Assembly (NCBI GenBank): GCA_900313015.1 | Contig: OMPR01000011.1 | Location: forward strand, 293-64,292 | Direction: 5' to 3' | DNA from: Rhodobacteraceae bacterium EL53 | Lineage (GTDB): Bacteria; Pseudomonadota; Alphaproteobacteria; Rhodobacterales; Rhodobacteraceae | Length of the DNA stretch: 64,000 bases | Shown here: one piece after another, positions 1 to 8,777 of the stretch | Numbering within the stretch: the stretch's first letter is position 1 | Layout: each line of letters starts with the position of its first letter | The notes under the pieces: generated by a model | What the model saw: the letters and a program-made list of their open reading frames with translations, nothing else | Database searches by the model: none | Told to the model about the DNA's origin: nothing | Program-made: the position numbers and the translations under genes

Positions 1-607
1 CCAGCGTCTCTCCGCTGTGTTTCCCGTCCATTTCAGCGTTCCCGCCGTCCCGTCCAGTGTGTCTCAGTAGCGCCTCAGCGCCGCCGGTGAAGGGGGTTCT
101 AGTCCTAACACCAAATACCCGCAACCCCTAAATACACAAAAACCAACAAAATCACCAGAAATGTGAAAACATAAACAATTACAATAAGTTAAAGAACAAA
201 CACCGCACCACATTCAACCCAATCAACACAAAATCACACTCTTAACCCCTCTCCAAAGAAACATCTTAAAACCCTGGAACACTACATCTAGATCGCGAAC
301 CAACATCAGACACTAAAGACCCGATGAGTCGCCCACCTGAACACTCTAAAAAGCCTCCGAGTCAGCACCCTGCGATTCATTTCAAATCTGCTACCCTTGC
401 AAAAAAATGACCGCAAATTCGTGGTGATTTCCACGACCTCACAGCACGAACTATGTATAGAGTATCGTCGCATCGCCGTTTCGCATCGCATTTCCGAACC
501 TAACAAAAGGCGTTTTCCGCAATCAGAGCCTTTCCTGTATGGCCCTGTGGCCGTTTGGTTGATAGATAGAGCCCGCAAAACGATAGTTTCAAACAGACTG
601 GTGACAT
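1..607. other. Gene-free left edge and ilvD upstream region
   Basis: No convincing gene is seen. The first 110 bases are GC-rich and stop abruptly at a strongly AT-rich stretch (about 111-420) full of A-runs; the small reading frames here lack ribosome sites and family resemblance. The GC-rich part may be the tail of something that continues to the left of the window, but I do not recognise it. The last 50 bases contain a plausible ilvD promoter, annotated separately. Confidence 0.5.
559..587 (+). promoter_or_regulatory. Candidate ilvD promoter
   Basis: TTGATA (559-564) and GATAGT (582-587) are separated by 17 bases and lie 20 bases before the ilvD ATG. The boxes match the sigma-70 consensus at 5 of 6 and 4 of 6 positions. 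The leader would be very short, leaving no room for a leader-peptide attenuator. Sequence-only prediction. Confidence 0.35.
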
Positions 608-2440
608 ATGCCCTCTTACAGATCGAGAACTTCGACCCACGGTCGCAACATGGCAGGTGCGCGCGGACTGTGGCGCGCAACCGGCATGACCGACAGTGAT
701 TTTGGCAAGCCAATCATCGCCATCGCCAATTCGTTCACCCAATTTGTTCCTGGCCACGTCCACCTCAAGGACATGGGTCAGCTTGTTGCACGCGAAGTCG
801 AAGCGGCCGGTGGCGTAGCAAAAGAATTCAACACCATCGCAGTCGATGACGGCATTGCGATGGGTCACGACGGGATGCTGTATTCGCTGCCCTCTCGCGA
901 AATCATCGCGGACTCGGTTGAATACATGGTCAACGCGCACTGTGCAGATGCCATCGTCTGTATTTCCAACTGTGACAAGATCACCCCCGGAATGCTGATG
1001 GCCGCGATGCGCCTGAACATTCCGGTGATTTTTGTCTCTGGTGGCCCGATGGAAGCCGGTAAGATCAACCTTGATGATCTGGTCGTGAAAAAGGTCGATT
1101 TGGTGGACGCCATGGTCGCGGCAGCCGATGACAAGCTGACCGACGAGCAGGTGCAGCACATCGAAGAGAATGCCTGCCCGACCTGCGGATCATGTTCTGG
1201 CATGTTCACCGCCAACTCGATGAACTGTCTCGCCGAAGCTCTCGGTCTGGCCTTGCCCGGCAACGGGTCAACGCTGGCGACGCATTCGGATCGTAAGAAC
1301 CTGTTCCTTGAAGCGGGTCGCAAAATCGTCGACATCACCAAGCGTCATTACGTGGAAGAGGAAAAGGGTCTGCTGCCCCGCGAAATCGCCTCTTTCGAAG
1401 CGTTTGAAAATGCGATGAGCCTTGATATCGCTATGGGCGGGTCGACCAACACCGTTCTGCACCTGCTGGCGATTGCCTATGAGGGTAACGTCAATTTCAC
1501 CATGGAAGACATGGACCGGCTCAGCCGCAAGGTGCCGTGCCTGTGTAAAGTCGCACCCAACACCGAAAACGTGCACATGGAAGACATCCACCGGGCGGGC
1601 GGGATTTTCTCGATCCTTGGGGAATTGTCGCGCGCGGGTCTGTTGCATCTGGATGTGCCCACGGTCCACTCGGCCACCATGGGCGAAGCCATCGCCAAGT
1701 GGGACATCAAGGTCGCCAACAATCCCGAAGCCGAAGAGTTGTTCAAAGCCGCCCCCGGTGGCGTGCGCACGATCGAGGCGTTCAGCCAGTCAAACCGGTT
1801 CAAAGAGCTGGATACTGACCGCGAAGGCGGCGTGATCCGGTCCAAAGAACATGCGTTCAGCCAAGACGGTGGCCTTGCGGTTCTGTTCGGCAACATCGCG
1901 CTAGACGGCTGTATTGTGAAAACCGCCGGTGTGGATGCCAGCATCCTGAAATTCACCGGCACCGCGCATGTCTGCGAAAGCCAGGACGCGGCAGTCAACG
2001 ACATCCTCACCAACAAGGTGAAAGAGGGTGACGTTGTGGTGATCCGCTATGAGGGTCCACGGGGTGGTCCCGGCATGCAGGAAATGCTCTACCCGACCTC
2101 GTACCTGAAATCCAAAGGTCTGGGCAAAGCCTGTGCCCTGCTGACCGATGGTCGTTTTTCGGGCGGTACCTCCGGCCTGTCGATTGGGCACGTTTCACCC
2201 GAAGCGGCCGAAGGTGGCATGATTGGATTGGTTGAACAGGGCGACAAGATCGAGATCGACATACCCAACCGGACAATCAATCTGGCAGTGGCCGACGATG
2301 TGCTTGACGCGCGCCGTACGGCACAAGAGGCCAAAGGTTGGCTCCCCGCAGCGCCACGCAAACGCAAGGTGACCACCGCGCTCAAGGCTTATGCCGCGTT
2401 GACCACCAGCGCCGCCAAAGGTGCTGTTCGCGAGCTGTAA
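608..2440 (+). CDS. ilvD: Dihydroxy-acid dehydratase IlvD
   Basis: Dehydrates 2,3-dihydroxy-isovalerate or 2,3-dihydroxy-3-methylvalerate to the 2-keto acids in cytoplasmic valine/isoleucine synthesis. The 610 residues match the long Fe-S IlvD/Edd subfamily over the whole length: a GLWRATGM block near residue 20, SNCDKITPG with cysteine 122, and the cysteine-rich [15 protein letters not shown] block around 193-207, the expected cluster ligands. The ATG start gives the normal N-terminus [20 protein letters not shown], although the ribosome site is weak. It stands alone, with its own promoter candidate and a clear terminator. No other branched-chain biosynthesis gene is in the window, so it may be a second copy or may serve sugar-acid dehydration; the conserved N-terminus favours true IlvD. 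Confidence 0.95.
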   Translation: MPSYRSRTSTHGRNMAGARGLWRATGMTDSDFGKPIIAIANSFTQFVPGHVHLKDMGQLVAREVEAAGGVAKEFNTIAVDDGIAMGHDGMLYSLPSREIIADSVEYMVNAHCADAIVCISNCDKITPGMLMAAMRLNIPVIFVSGGPMEAGKINLDDLVVKKVDLVDAMVAAADDKLTDEQVQHIEENACPTCGSCSGMFTANSMNCLAEALGLALPGNGSTLATHSDRKNLFLEAGRKIVDITKRHYVEEEKGLLPREIASFEAFENAMSLDIAMGGSTNTVLHLLAIAYEGNVNFTMEDMDRLSRKVPCLCKVAPNTENVHMEDIHRAGGIFSILGELSRAGLLHLDVPTVHSATMGEAIAKWDIKVANNPEAEELFKAAPGGVRTIEAFSQSNRFKELDTDREGGVIRSKEHAFSQDGGLAVLFGNIALDGCIVKTAGVDASILKFTGTAHVCESQDAAVNDILTNKVKEGDVVVIRYEGPRGGPGMQEMLYPTSYLKSKGLGKACALLTDGRFSGGTSGLSIGHVSPEAAEGGMIGLVEQGDKIEIDIPNRTINLAVADDVLDARRTAQEAKGWLPAAPRKRKVTTALKAYAALTTSAAKGAVREL

Positions 2441-2460
2441 ATCTGTTCTAAAAATACAGA

Positions 2461-2500
2461 AAACCCCTGCGTGAGGCATCACGTGGGGGTTTCTTTTTGT
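2461..2500 (+). terminator. Intrinsic terminator after ilvD
   Basis: AAACCCC (2461-2467) pairs with GGGGTTT (2486-2492), with an imperfect inner stem around the loop, followed by TTCTTTTTGTCTTT. It lies 20 bases after the ilvD stop codon. Confidence 0.8.
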
Positions 2501-2636
2501 CTTTACTAAAAATCAGATGACTTGGGCTCTCACCTCAAAAGCGGTCCCAATAACAGGAAGGCAGGCTTCGAAGAGAACTGCCGTAGAGGTCTACAGTGTG
2601 TCCAGAGCAATGACTTGGCAAGACAACGAGACAAAT

Positions 2637-3734
2637 TTACCCAAGGCGCAACTCAGAAGTTTGAATGACATGTTCAAACTGTTGGCGACCAGCAGCATCG
2701 TAGCAGGTTAGTGTCACGACTGGCCCTATTGGATCACTCCACGAAATCGACACTTCTCCAAAATTGAAACCTGTAAATGGACCTTGGATACGTTTTGTAT
2801 TGTTGAGTTCAGCATACGCGGGCTCCGAATGCGTCATTCCGCTCGATGTAAAATCCGTCAAAACATAAGGACCTTCATCTGTTTCCGAGATTTCCGAATA
2901 ATGTACGTTCCCGGACAGCAGGATGACCCCATTCGCATTGGTTGTTTCGATCAAATTAAACAACCTTTGGCGTTCAAGAGGAAAGTTCCCCCATTCTTCC
3001 ATGGCTTTCTGGTCGGCAACGATCTGAGTGCTGGAACAGATAAATCGGATCTCCGCCGGCTTAGACAGCTCCCCTTCCAGCCAATCCCATTGCTCTTGCC
3101 CCAGCAGGGTCGCGTCGGGATCAGTCGATGGCAGGTACTGACCGCGAATGTTGAGTGCGGCTTTCATCTCTTTGTCGCGCTCATCTATCAAATAGGGCGA
3201 TTTGAAAGTGCGCGTATCTAGCAAGATGATCTGGACACGTTGCCCCTCTTGCCCAAATACTTTCGCGTCGTAGATGCCGGTCCTTTTTCGTCGAGCCGAG
3301 GCCGCGGGCTCGCCGAAGAAGTCTAGGAAAACCTCTTTAGAAACATCCTTAAGATCAAACTCTGCACCGCCGTCATGTTTGCCATAGTCGTGGTTGTCCC
3401 ACGTCGCGAGGATCGGAGTCCTTTCGCGGAACGCCGCAAACTCCGGAATTGCGGCGAGCCTTTCCCAATCAGCGATCAGGCTTTCCCGCGTTGGTGAAAA
3501 GACTTCTTCACCATGCCAGTCGCCATAGATCGCGTCTCCGAGGAACAGAAAAACATCTGGATCACGTCGGCCAATAGAGCTCCAAATCGGTTGTGGCTCC
3601 CACTGTTTTGCACACGAGCCAAAGGTAATCCGAGAAATTAGGGTTTTAGTGTCTGCATTTACCCTAAGGGCAAATGCCGGCTGGAAAAAACCCGCAGCCA
3701 GTGTTGTTGCTAAGAAACCGCGTCGAGTGCTCAT
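2637..3734 (-). CDS. PhoD-family metallophosphatase, Tat-exported
   Basis: Calcineurin-like phosphodiesterase/alkaline phosphatase of the PhoD superfamily, expected in the periplasm. The N-terminus has a twin-arginine signal (STRRGFLATT followed by a hydrophobic stretch ending PAFA). Metal-site motifs are LGDAIYGD, TWDNHDYG and SGNVHYSE, in the family's usual order. I chose the ATG at 3734, which places the twin arginines at residues 4-5; a GTG five codons upstream (3749) is the alternative and neither has a strong ribosome site. About 365 residues is short compared with classical PhoD and fits the small PhoD-like group that acts on phospho-mono- or diesters. It sits alone, facing ilvD. Substrate unknown. 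Confidence 0.85.
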   Translation of the reverse strand: MSTRRGFLATTLAAGFFQPAFALRVNADTKTLISRITFGSCAKQWEPQPIWSSIGRRDPDVFLFLGDAIYGDWHGEEVFSPTRESLIADWERLAAIPEFAAFRERTPILATWDNHDYGKHDGGAEFDLKDVSKEVFLDFFGEPAASARRKRTGIYDAKVFGQEGQRVQIILLDTRTFKSPYLIDERDKEMKAALNIRGQYLPSTDPDATLLGQEQWDWLEGELSKPAEIRFICSSTQIVADQKAMEEWGNFPLERQRLFNLIETTNANGVILLSGNVHYSEISETDEGPYVLTDFTSSGMTHSEPAYAELNNTKRIQGPFTGFNFGEVSISWSDPIGPVVTLTCYDAAGRQQFEHVIQTSELRLG

Positions 3735-3858
3735 GAAGTCAGGTTCCACTTTTGGGGTATAGCCGCTTTGCCCACGCAGCCGCCCTTAACCCAAACCAAG
3801 CAAAAACTTGATTTGGGTCCGGCATTCACGGCGCAATATTGCCAGCTCGCTAAAACCC

Positions 3859-4635
3859 TCAGGCCATCAAAGCCTTACTGTCTGCGGCCAGCTTGCGACC
3901 TGCATTTGCCAACAAAGTAACATCCATACCCGTCGCTACAAACGTCGCGCCCAGATCCAAATAGCGTTTCGCCGCGTTCAGATCGGTGATCAGAATACCC
4001 GCTGCGCGCCCCGCATTGGTGATACGGGTCACTGCATCCTCGATAGTCGCAACCACGTCCGCATGATTGGCGTTGCCCAGATGACCCATGCTCGCCGCCA
4101 GATCCGCAGGACCGATAAACACACCATCGACGTTATCAACGGCTAGAATATCATCCAAATTGTCCATCGCCTCGACGCTTTCGACCTGCACCAGTAGACA
4201 AATCTCGTCATTGGCAGAGTGCAGATAGTCCGCGATCTCACCAAATTTCGACGCCCTTGCCAGCGATGATCCAACGCCGCGTACGCCTTCGGGCGGATAG
4301 CGGCAGGCACGCACCATTTCAGCGGCCTGTTCCGCGGTGTCGATCATCGGGATCAACACGGTCTGCGCCCCAGCATCCAACACCTGTTTCACCATCCATG
4401 TTTCACCGATTGGTAGGCGCACAACGGGATGGCTGTCAGATGGGGAAACCACCTGCAACTGATCACGCAGACTGCGCAAATCGTTGGGGGCATGTTCACC
4501 GTCGATCACCAGCCAATCGAACCCGCAGGTCGACATCACTTCGGCCGCATAAGCATCGGCCAGACCGACCCAGCATCCGATCTGGGCGTGACCCTCTTTC
4601 AAGGCCTGTTTAAACGTATTCTTGGGGGCGGGCAT
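3859..4635 (-). CDS. hpaI: HpcH/HpaI aldolase (4-hydroxy-2-oxoheptanedioate aldolase)
   Basis: Class II aldolase splitting 4-hydroxy-2-oxoheptane-1,7-dioate into pyruvate and succinate semialdehyde, the last carbon-carbon cleavage of the homoprotocatechuate pathway. Family blocks are visible: FDWLVIDGEHAPND, the Arg-containing GSSLARASKFG segment, the metal-binding VQVESVEA and GVFIGPADLAASMGH. The ATG at 4635 (N-terminus MPAPKNTFKQAL) is preceded by GAGG at proper spacing and lies 7 bases after the hpaH stop; a longer in-frame start inside hpaH is rejected. Last gene of the hpa operon. Its product semialdehyde is the expected substrate of the dehydrogenase at 6298-7770. Confidence 0.9.
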   Translation of the reverse strand: MPAPKNTFKQALKEGHAQIGCWVGLADAYAAEVMSTCGFDWLVIDGEHAPNDLRSLRDQLQVVSPSDSHPVVRLPIGETWMVKQVLDAGAQTVLIPMIDTAEQAAEMVRACRYPPEGVRGVGSSLARASKFGEIADYLHSANDEICLLVQVESVEAMDNLDDILAVDNVDGVFIGPADLAASMGHLGNANHADVVATIEDAVTRITNAGRAAGILITDLNAAKRYLDLGATFVATGMDVTLLANAGRKLAADSKALMA

Positions 4636-4642
4636 AGCGACC

Positions 4643-5443
4643 TCACTCAAAGCTGCAGGCGACCGAACCAAAGGGTCCGAAATCGGCGTGAATATCAGTG
4701 CCCGACGGGCATTCGACCGGGCGGATAAAAGAACCAGACAGGATCACCTGCCCCGCCTCAATCGCTTGACCATAAGCCGACATGCGTCGCGCAAGCCAGA
4801 CCACACTTTCAACCGGGTCATTCAACACACCCGCGCCAAGACCGGTTTCTTCGACCTCGCCATTGCGCGTGGTGATCGCTCCTATCCAACGCAGATCAAA
4901 GGCATCAATGCCGTGTCGCTGTTGCCCCAGCACAATCCCCGCATTGGCCGCATTGTCGCTGATGGTGTCATAGATCACCCGCGCCTGTCCTGTTGCGGGA
5001 TCCGAGCGCAGAATACGGGTGTCAAGGATCTCGATACTGGGCGCGACATAATCCGTGGCAGCGATCACATCCCCCCGCGTGACCCCAGCCCCGCCCACAG
5101 CAGATTTCATGACAAAAGCGATTTCGGCCTCGATCCGGGGCTGGATGAACCGCCCCTTGGGTACAATCGCGCCATCATCAAACATCATGTCATCAAACAG
5201 GATGCCACTGTCGGGGATGTCGATCCCCAGCGCGTATTGCATCGCTTTGGATGTTAGGCCGATCTTCCACCCAATCACCTTGCGCCCTTCGGCTAACTTT
5301 TGGGCGTAAATCGCGTTTTGCACGGCATATGCATCATCCATCGTAATCTCTGGATGACGCAGGCTGAGCAATCCGATCTGCTGGCCTGTGCGTTCCGCCA
5401 TCAACAGATCAGCGGCGGCCTTAGCGTGATCTTCTGGGGTCAT
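4643..5443 (-). CDS. hpaH: 2-oxo-hept-3-ene-1,7-dioate hydratase
   Basis: Hydratase of the homoprotocatechuate pathway (2-oxohept-3-enedioate to 4-hydroxy-2-oxoheptanedioate). The 266 residues resemble the HpaH/MhpD hydratase family within the FAH fold: GWKIGLTSKAMQ near residue 58, IPDSGILFDDM, then RIEAEIAFVM, whose acidic residues are the expected metal ligands, and the C-terminal GQVILSGSFIRPV block. The start overlaps the stop of the upstream FAH gene by ATGA, and hpaI follows after 7 bases, so translation is probably coupled. MhpD-type 2-oxopent-4-enoate hydratases are similar, but the pathway context decides for HpaH. Confidence 0.9.
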   Translation of the reverse strand: MTPEDHAKAAADLLMAERTGQQIGLLSLRHPEITMDDAYAVQNAIYAQKLAEGRKVIGWKIGLTSKAMQYALGIDIPDSGILFDDMMFDDGAIVPKGRFIQPRIEAEIAFVMKSAVGGAGVTRGDVIAATDYVAPSIEILDTRILRSDPATGQARVIYDTISDNAANAGIVLGQQRHGIDAFDLRWIGAITTRNGEVEETGLGAGVLNDPVESVVWLARRMSAYGQAIEAGQVILSGSFIRPVECPSGTDIHADFGPFGSVACSFE

Positions 5444-6294
5444 ACTTGTTCATCCTCTACCGTATTGCGCAGGGTTCCGATGCCGTTGACCTCAACCTCG
5501 ACCACATCGCCGGGTTTCAGATATCTGGGCGGATCAAACCGCGCACCTGCACCTGTTGGGGTGCCCGTCACGATGATATCGCCCGGCTGCAACGCCATAA
5601 ATGTCGAGATATATTCGATTTCGCGCCGGATCGGGAACATCATCCGGTTCAGGGTGTCATCTTGGCGTACTTCACCATTCACCCGCGTCAGGATCCGCGC
5701 CTCGTCCAGCTGAGCCGCATCGGTGAACGGCACCAACCACGGGCCAATCGCGCCCGAGCTGTCCCAATTCTTGCCCTGAGTTACGTTGAATTTAGCGTGT
5801 CGGACCCAATCACGAATGGTGCCTTCGTTACACAGGGTCAGCGCCGCGATGTGGTCATAGGCATCATCTTGGCTAATCCGACGTCCCCCCTTACCGATCA
5901 CGATGGCAACCTCACCTTCATAATCCAGCGTGTGGTTTTCTGGCGGCCGAATTAGCGGACGGTCATGTCCAGTAAAGCCAGAAGCAAAGCGGGGAAACAA
6001 CGACATGTATTTCGGCAGCTCACTGCCATCTTTATATTCGGCATTCCGATCGGGAAAATTCACCCCAACACACAAGATGCGCCGCGCGTCTGGCATCACC
6101 ATGTCATAGGTGAAATCCGTATGCGTCACAGATTTCCCCTCTGCCGCCGCGACCAGTTGGTCAAACCCGCCTGCGGCAATCGCCTGATACAGGGTAACCC
6201 ACTGCGGAAAATCAGGCGACAAGGCAACAGCGCCCGCATCAGTTATTGCGCCATAAAACTGCGTTCCATCTGCCGTATAGGTTGCGATCTTCAT
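5440..6294 (-). CDS. FAH-family decarboxylase/isomerase of homoprotocatechuate pathway (HpaG-like)
   Basis: Fumarylacetoacetate-hydrolase-fold enzyme. In this operon the expected work is decarboxylation of 5-oxopent-3-ene-1,2,5-tricarboxylate and isomerisation of the product, as done by bifunctional HpaG. Seen in the sequence: RRILCVGVNFPDRNAEYK near residue 73, LDYEGEVAIVIGKGGR with metal-binding acids, then DIIVTGTPTGAGARFDPPRYLKPGD. It is a single-domain protein of 284 residues, whereas enterobacterial HpaG is a two-domain fusion, so the decarboxylase and isomerase activities may not both reside here. It overlaps hpaH by 4 bases and follows the dehydrogenase gene after 3 bases. General acylpyruvase activity is the alternative. 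Confidence 0.75.
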   Translation of the reverse strand: MKIATYTADGTQFYGAITDAGAVALSPDFPQWVTLYQAIAAGGFDQLVAAAEGKSVTHTDFTYDMVMPDARRILCVGVNFPDRNAEYKDGSELPKYMSLFPRFASGFTGHDRPLIRPPENHTLDYEGEVAIVIGKGGRRISQDDAYDHIAALTLCNEGTIRDWVRHAKFNVTQGKNWDSSGAIGPWLVPFTDAAQLDEARILTRVNGEVRQDDTLNRMMFPIRREIEYISTFMALQPGDIIVTGTPTGAGARFDPPRYLKPGDVVEVEVNGIGTLRNTVEDEQV

Positions 6295-6297
6295 TAT

Positions 6298-7770
6298 TCA
6301 GGCTCCTTCAGCCGGGGTGAGACCACCCATGCACAGATATTTAAGTTCCAAATAGTCGTCCAACCCGTAGGCCGACCCTTCACGCCCCAGTCCCGAGGAT
6401 TTGACCCCGCCAAACGGGGCTTCGGCTGTGGAAATCAAACCCGTGTTGATCCCCACCATGCCATATTCCAACGCCTCAGACACCCGCCAGACACGGGCCA
6501 GATCACGGGAATAGAAATAAGATGCTAGGCCAAAGTCGGTATCGTTAGCCGCCTCGATTATCTCGGCCTCAGTCTCAAATTCAAACAAGGGCGCGACGGG
6601 GCCGAATGTTTCTTCGGTCGCGACGGCCATGTCAGCAGTGACACCAGTCAGGATAGTGGGTTCAAAGAACGTGCCGCCCAATTCATGGGCCTTGCCGCCC
6701 AATGTGACGGTGGCCCCTTTGGCCTTGGCGTCGCTGACATGTTCAGCCACCTTATCAACTGCGGCCTGATCAATCAGCGGACCAAAGACGATGCCCTGAT
6801 CAAACCCGTTGCCGGTTGGCAGGTTTGCCACCTTGGCGCGCAGCTTTTTGGCAAAGGTGTCATAGACCCCGGCCTGCACGTAAATCCGGTTGGCACAGAC
6901 GCAGGTCTGGCCGTTATTGCGAAACTTGGCGATCACTGCGCCCTCGACTGCTGCGTCCAGGTCGGCGTCGTCAAACACGATGAACGGCGCGTTGCCGCCC
7001 AGCTCAAGACCCAGTTTCTTGATCGTCGGCGCACATTGTGCATAGAGCATCGCACCCACTTCGGTCGATCCAGTGAATGTCAATTTGCGCACCGTTTTGC
7101 TGCTGGTCATGACCCCGCCAATGGCGCTGGCTAATCCGGTCACAACCGAAAACAACCCATCCGGAATGCGCGCCCGTTCTGCCAGAACTGCCAGCGCAAT
7201 GGCCGAGAACGGCGTTTGCGATGCAGGTTTCAAAACCATCGCGCAGCCAGCTGCCAAGGCCGGGCCTGCCTTGCGGGTGATCATCGCATTGGGAAAGTTC
7301 CACGGCGTAATCGCAGCGACAACCCCGATCGGCTGCTTCACAGTCAAGATACGTTTGTCGGGCGCATGACCAGGGGTGATGTCGCCGTATGCCCGACGCG
7401 CTTCTTCAGCGAACCATTCAATGAACGACGCGCCATAGGCGATTTCTCCTTTTGCCTCGGCTAGGGGTTTGCCCTGCTCCGCCGTTAGGATTGCACCCAG
7501 ATCATCCTGATGTTCCATCATCAACTCGTACCATCGGCGCAGGATCTGGCTGCGCTCTTTGGCGGTGCGCGCCGCCCATGCGTGACGAGCTGTTTCAGCC
7601 GCCTTAATTGCCTCTCTGGTTTCAGCCGCGCCAAGGTTTGGCACATAGCCAATCAACTCGCCCGTTGCCGGATTAGTCACTGCCAACCCGGTCTCCGCAT
7701 CCGCATCGATCCAACGTGACCCAACGCGGGCGGCCTGTCGCAACAGGCCGCTGTCCTTCAATGCAATCAT
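6298..7770 (-). CDS. gabD: Succinate-semialdehyde dehydrogenase-type ALDH
   Basis: NAD(P)-dependent aldehyde dehydrogenase of the GabD group, 490 residues. Typical blocks: GVVAAITPWNFPNAMITRK, the catalytic-Glu block LGLELGGNAPFIVFDDAD, the catalytic Cys in NNGQTCVCANR, and the C-terminal APFGGVKSSGLGREG. In this operon the obvious substrate is the succinate semialdehyde released by HpaI, giving succinate for the TCA cycle. It lies 13 bases after the type I dioxygenase gene and 3 before the FAH gene. The assignment to succinate semialdehyde comes from the GabD-like sequence plus context; other semialdehydes cannot be excluded. Confidence 0.85.
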   Translation of the reverse strand: MIALKDSGLLRQAARVGSRWIDADAETGLAVTNPATGELIGYVPNLGAAETREAIKAAETARHAWAARTAKERSQILRRWYELMMEHQDDLGAILTAEQGKPLAEAKGEIAYGASFIEWFAEEARRAYGDITPGHAPDKRILTVKQPIGVVAAITPWNFPNAMITRKAGPALAAGCAMVLKPASQTPFSAIALAVLAERARIPDGLFSVVTGLASAIGGVMTSSKTVRKLTFTGSTEVGAMLYAQCAPTIKKLGLELGGNAPFIVFDDADLDAAVEGAVIAKFRNNGQTCVCANRIYVQAGVYDTFAKKLRAKVANLPTGNGFDQGIVFGPLIDQAAVDKVAEHVSDAKAKGATVTLGGKAHELGGTFFEPTILTGVTADMAVATEETFGPVAPLFEFETEAEIIEAANDTDFGLASYFYSRDLARVWRVSEALEYGMVGINTGLISTAEAPFGGVKSSGLGREGSAYGLDDYLELKYLCMGGLTPAEGA

Positions 7771-7783
7771 GTCAGTCTCCGGA

Positions 7784-8767
7784 TCAAGGCGCGATGATCG
7801 GGGTGGCGTTCAACGCGGGCTCTTTGACCTCGGCCCCGACAAATTCGGTGCCATGCTCGAACCAACTGCGCGGTGCAGGTGCACCCCAAAGGGTCTGACG
7901 CTGCGGGTCTTTAAGATCCCATTTCAACGGCTCGTGATCTGGATCAACGGTCTGATAGTCCGAGCTATAGATTTCGATCCGGTGTCCATCGGGGTCCAGA
8001 ATATAGAGGAAGAACGCATTCGAAATCCCGTGCCGGCCGGGGCCGCGTTCGATGTTTTCAACGTACCCCGTGGTCGCCATCACATCGAGCAGGTCGATAA
8101 TGTGCAACGGATTGGCGACCCAGAATGCAAGGTGATGCATCCGTGGACCTTTGCCATTGGTGAACGCCATATCATGCACACCGCCCTTGCGGTGCATCCA
8201 CGCCGCCCAGAGCTTTCCGCTCTCTTCGTCCTCGGTGTATTCGGTCACGCGGAAGCCAAAGTCGTTATAGAATGCGACGCTTTCATCCACGTTGTTCGAA
8301 AAACAATTAAAGTGGTCAATCCGCAGCGGCCGCACACCATGATAGCGCGCGTATTCCTGATGGATCGGGGCAAGGCGATCCATCTTGTGATAGAATTCAA
8401 GCGGGATGCCCATGTTGTCAGAGGTCAGCAATGTGCGACCCTGATAGGGGCGTTCGATCCACGACGTTGGACGGCCTTTGGATTGAAAATAAGCCTCGGC
8501 CTTGTCCAGATCAGCTTCGTCATAGGTTTTGAACCCCATCACCTCGACCGTGCCGGGGTGATCTGACTTTTGCAGGATCACCGAATGATGGCCCCGCTCC
8601 TCGAGCGCTCTGAGATAGACATGGCTATCGGACGTGTCCGTGACCTGAAGACCAAACATATCGGTATAAAAGGTACGTGACGCCGCCAGATCACTGACAT
8701 TCAGGCAAACATGGCTCAGACGGATTGTGTTGAAATCCGGGTACAGATTTGGAGCGGGAACAGGCAT
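7784..8767 (-). CDS. Homoprotocatechuate 2,3-dioxygenase, type I (VOC fold)
   Basis: Extradiol ring-cleavage dioxygenase of the vicinal-oxygen-chelate superfamily; opens 3,4-dihydroxyphenylacetate to 5-carboxymethyl-2-hydroxymuconate semialdehyde. The C-terminal two thirds closely resemble the Brevibacterium/Arthrobacter HPCD enzymes: AAWMHRKGGVHD (His198, equivalent to the known active-site acid/base His200), GPRMHHLAF, ERGPGRHGISNAFFLYILDPDGHRIEIY. Expected metal ligands are His152, His212 and Glu265. Two VOC modules are visible (about 15-130 and 145-270). The unusual point is its neighbour: an unrelated LigB-type enzyme for the same reaction starts 10 bases upstream in the same operon. Confidence 0.88.
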   Translation of the reverse strand: MPVPAPNLYPDFNTIRLSHVCLNVSDLAASRTFYTDMFGLQVTDTSDSHVYLRALEERGHHSVILQKSDHPGTVEVMGFKTYDEADLDKAEAYFQSKGRPTSWIERPYQGRTLLTSDNMGIPLEFYHKMDRLAPIHQEYARYHGVRPLRIDHFNCFSNNVDESVAFYNDFGFRVTEYTEDEESGKLWAAWMHRKGGVHDMAFTNGKGPRMHHLAFWVANPLHIIDLLDVMATTGYVENIERGPGRHGISNAFFLYILDPDGHRIEIYSSDYQTVDPDHEPLKWDLKDPQRQTLWGAPAPRSWFEHGTEFVGAEVKEPALNATPIIAP

Positions 8768-8777
8768 TCAGGATCTC

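Noticed and set aside
500-1159. Long minus-strand reading frame across the ilvD start
   Set aside because: It is a mirror of ilvD codons, contains low-complexity His/Asp/Val-rich sequence, and has no ribosome site; ilvD on the plus strand is unmistakable.
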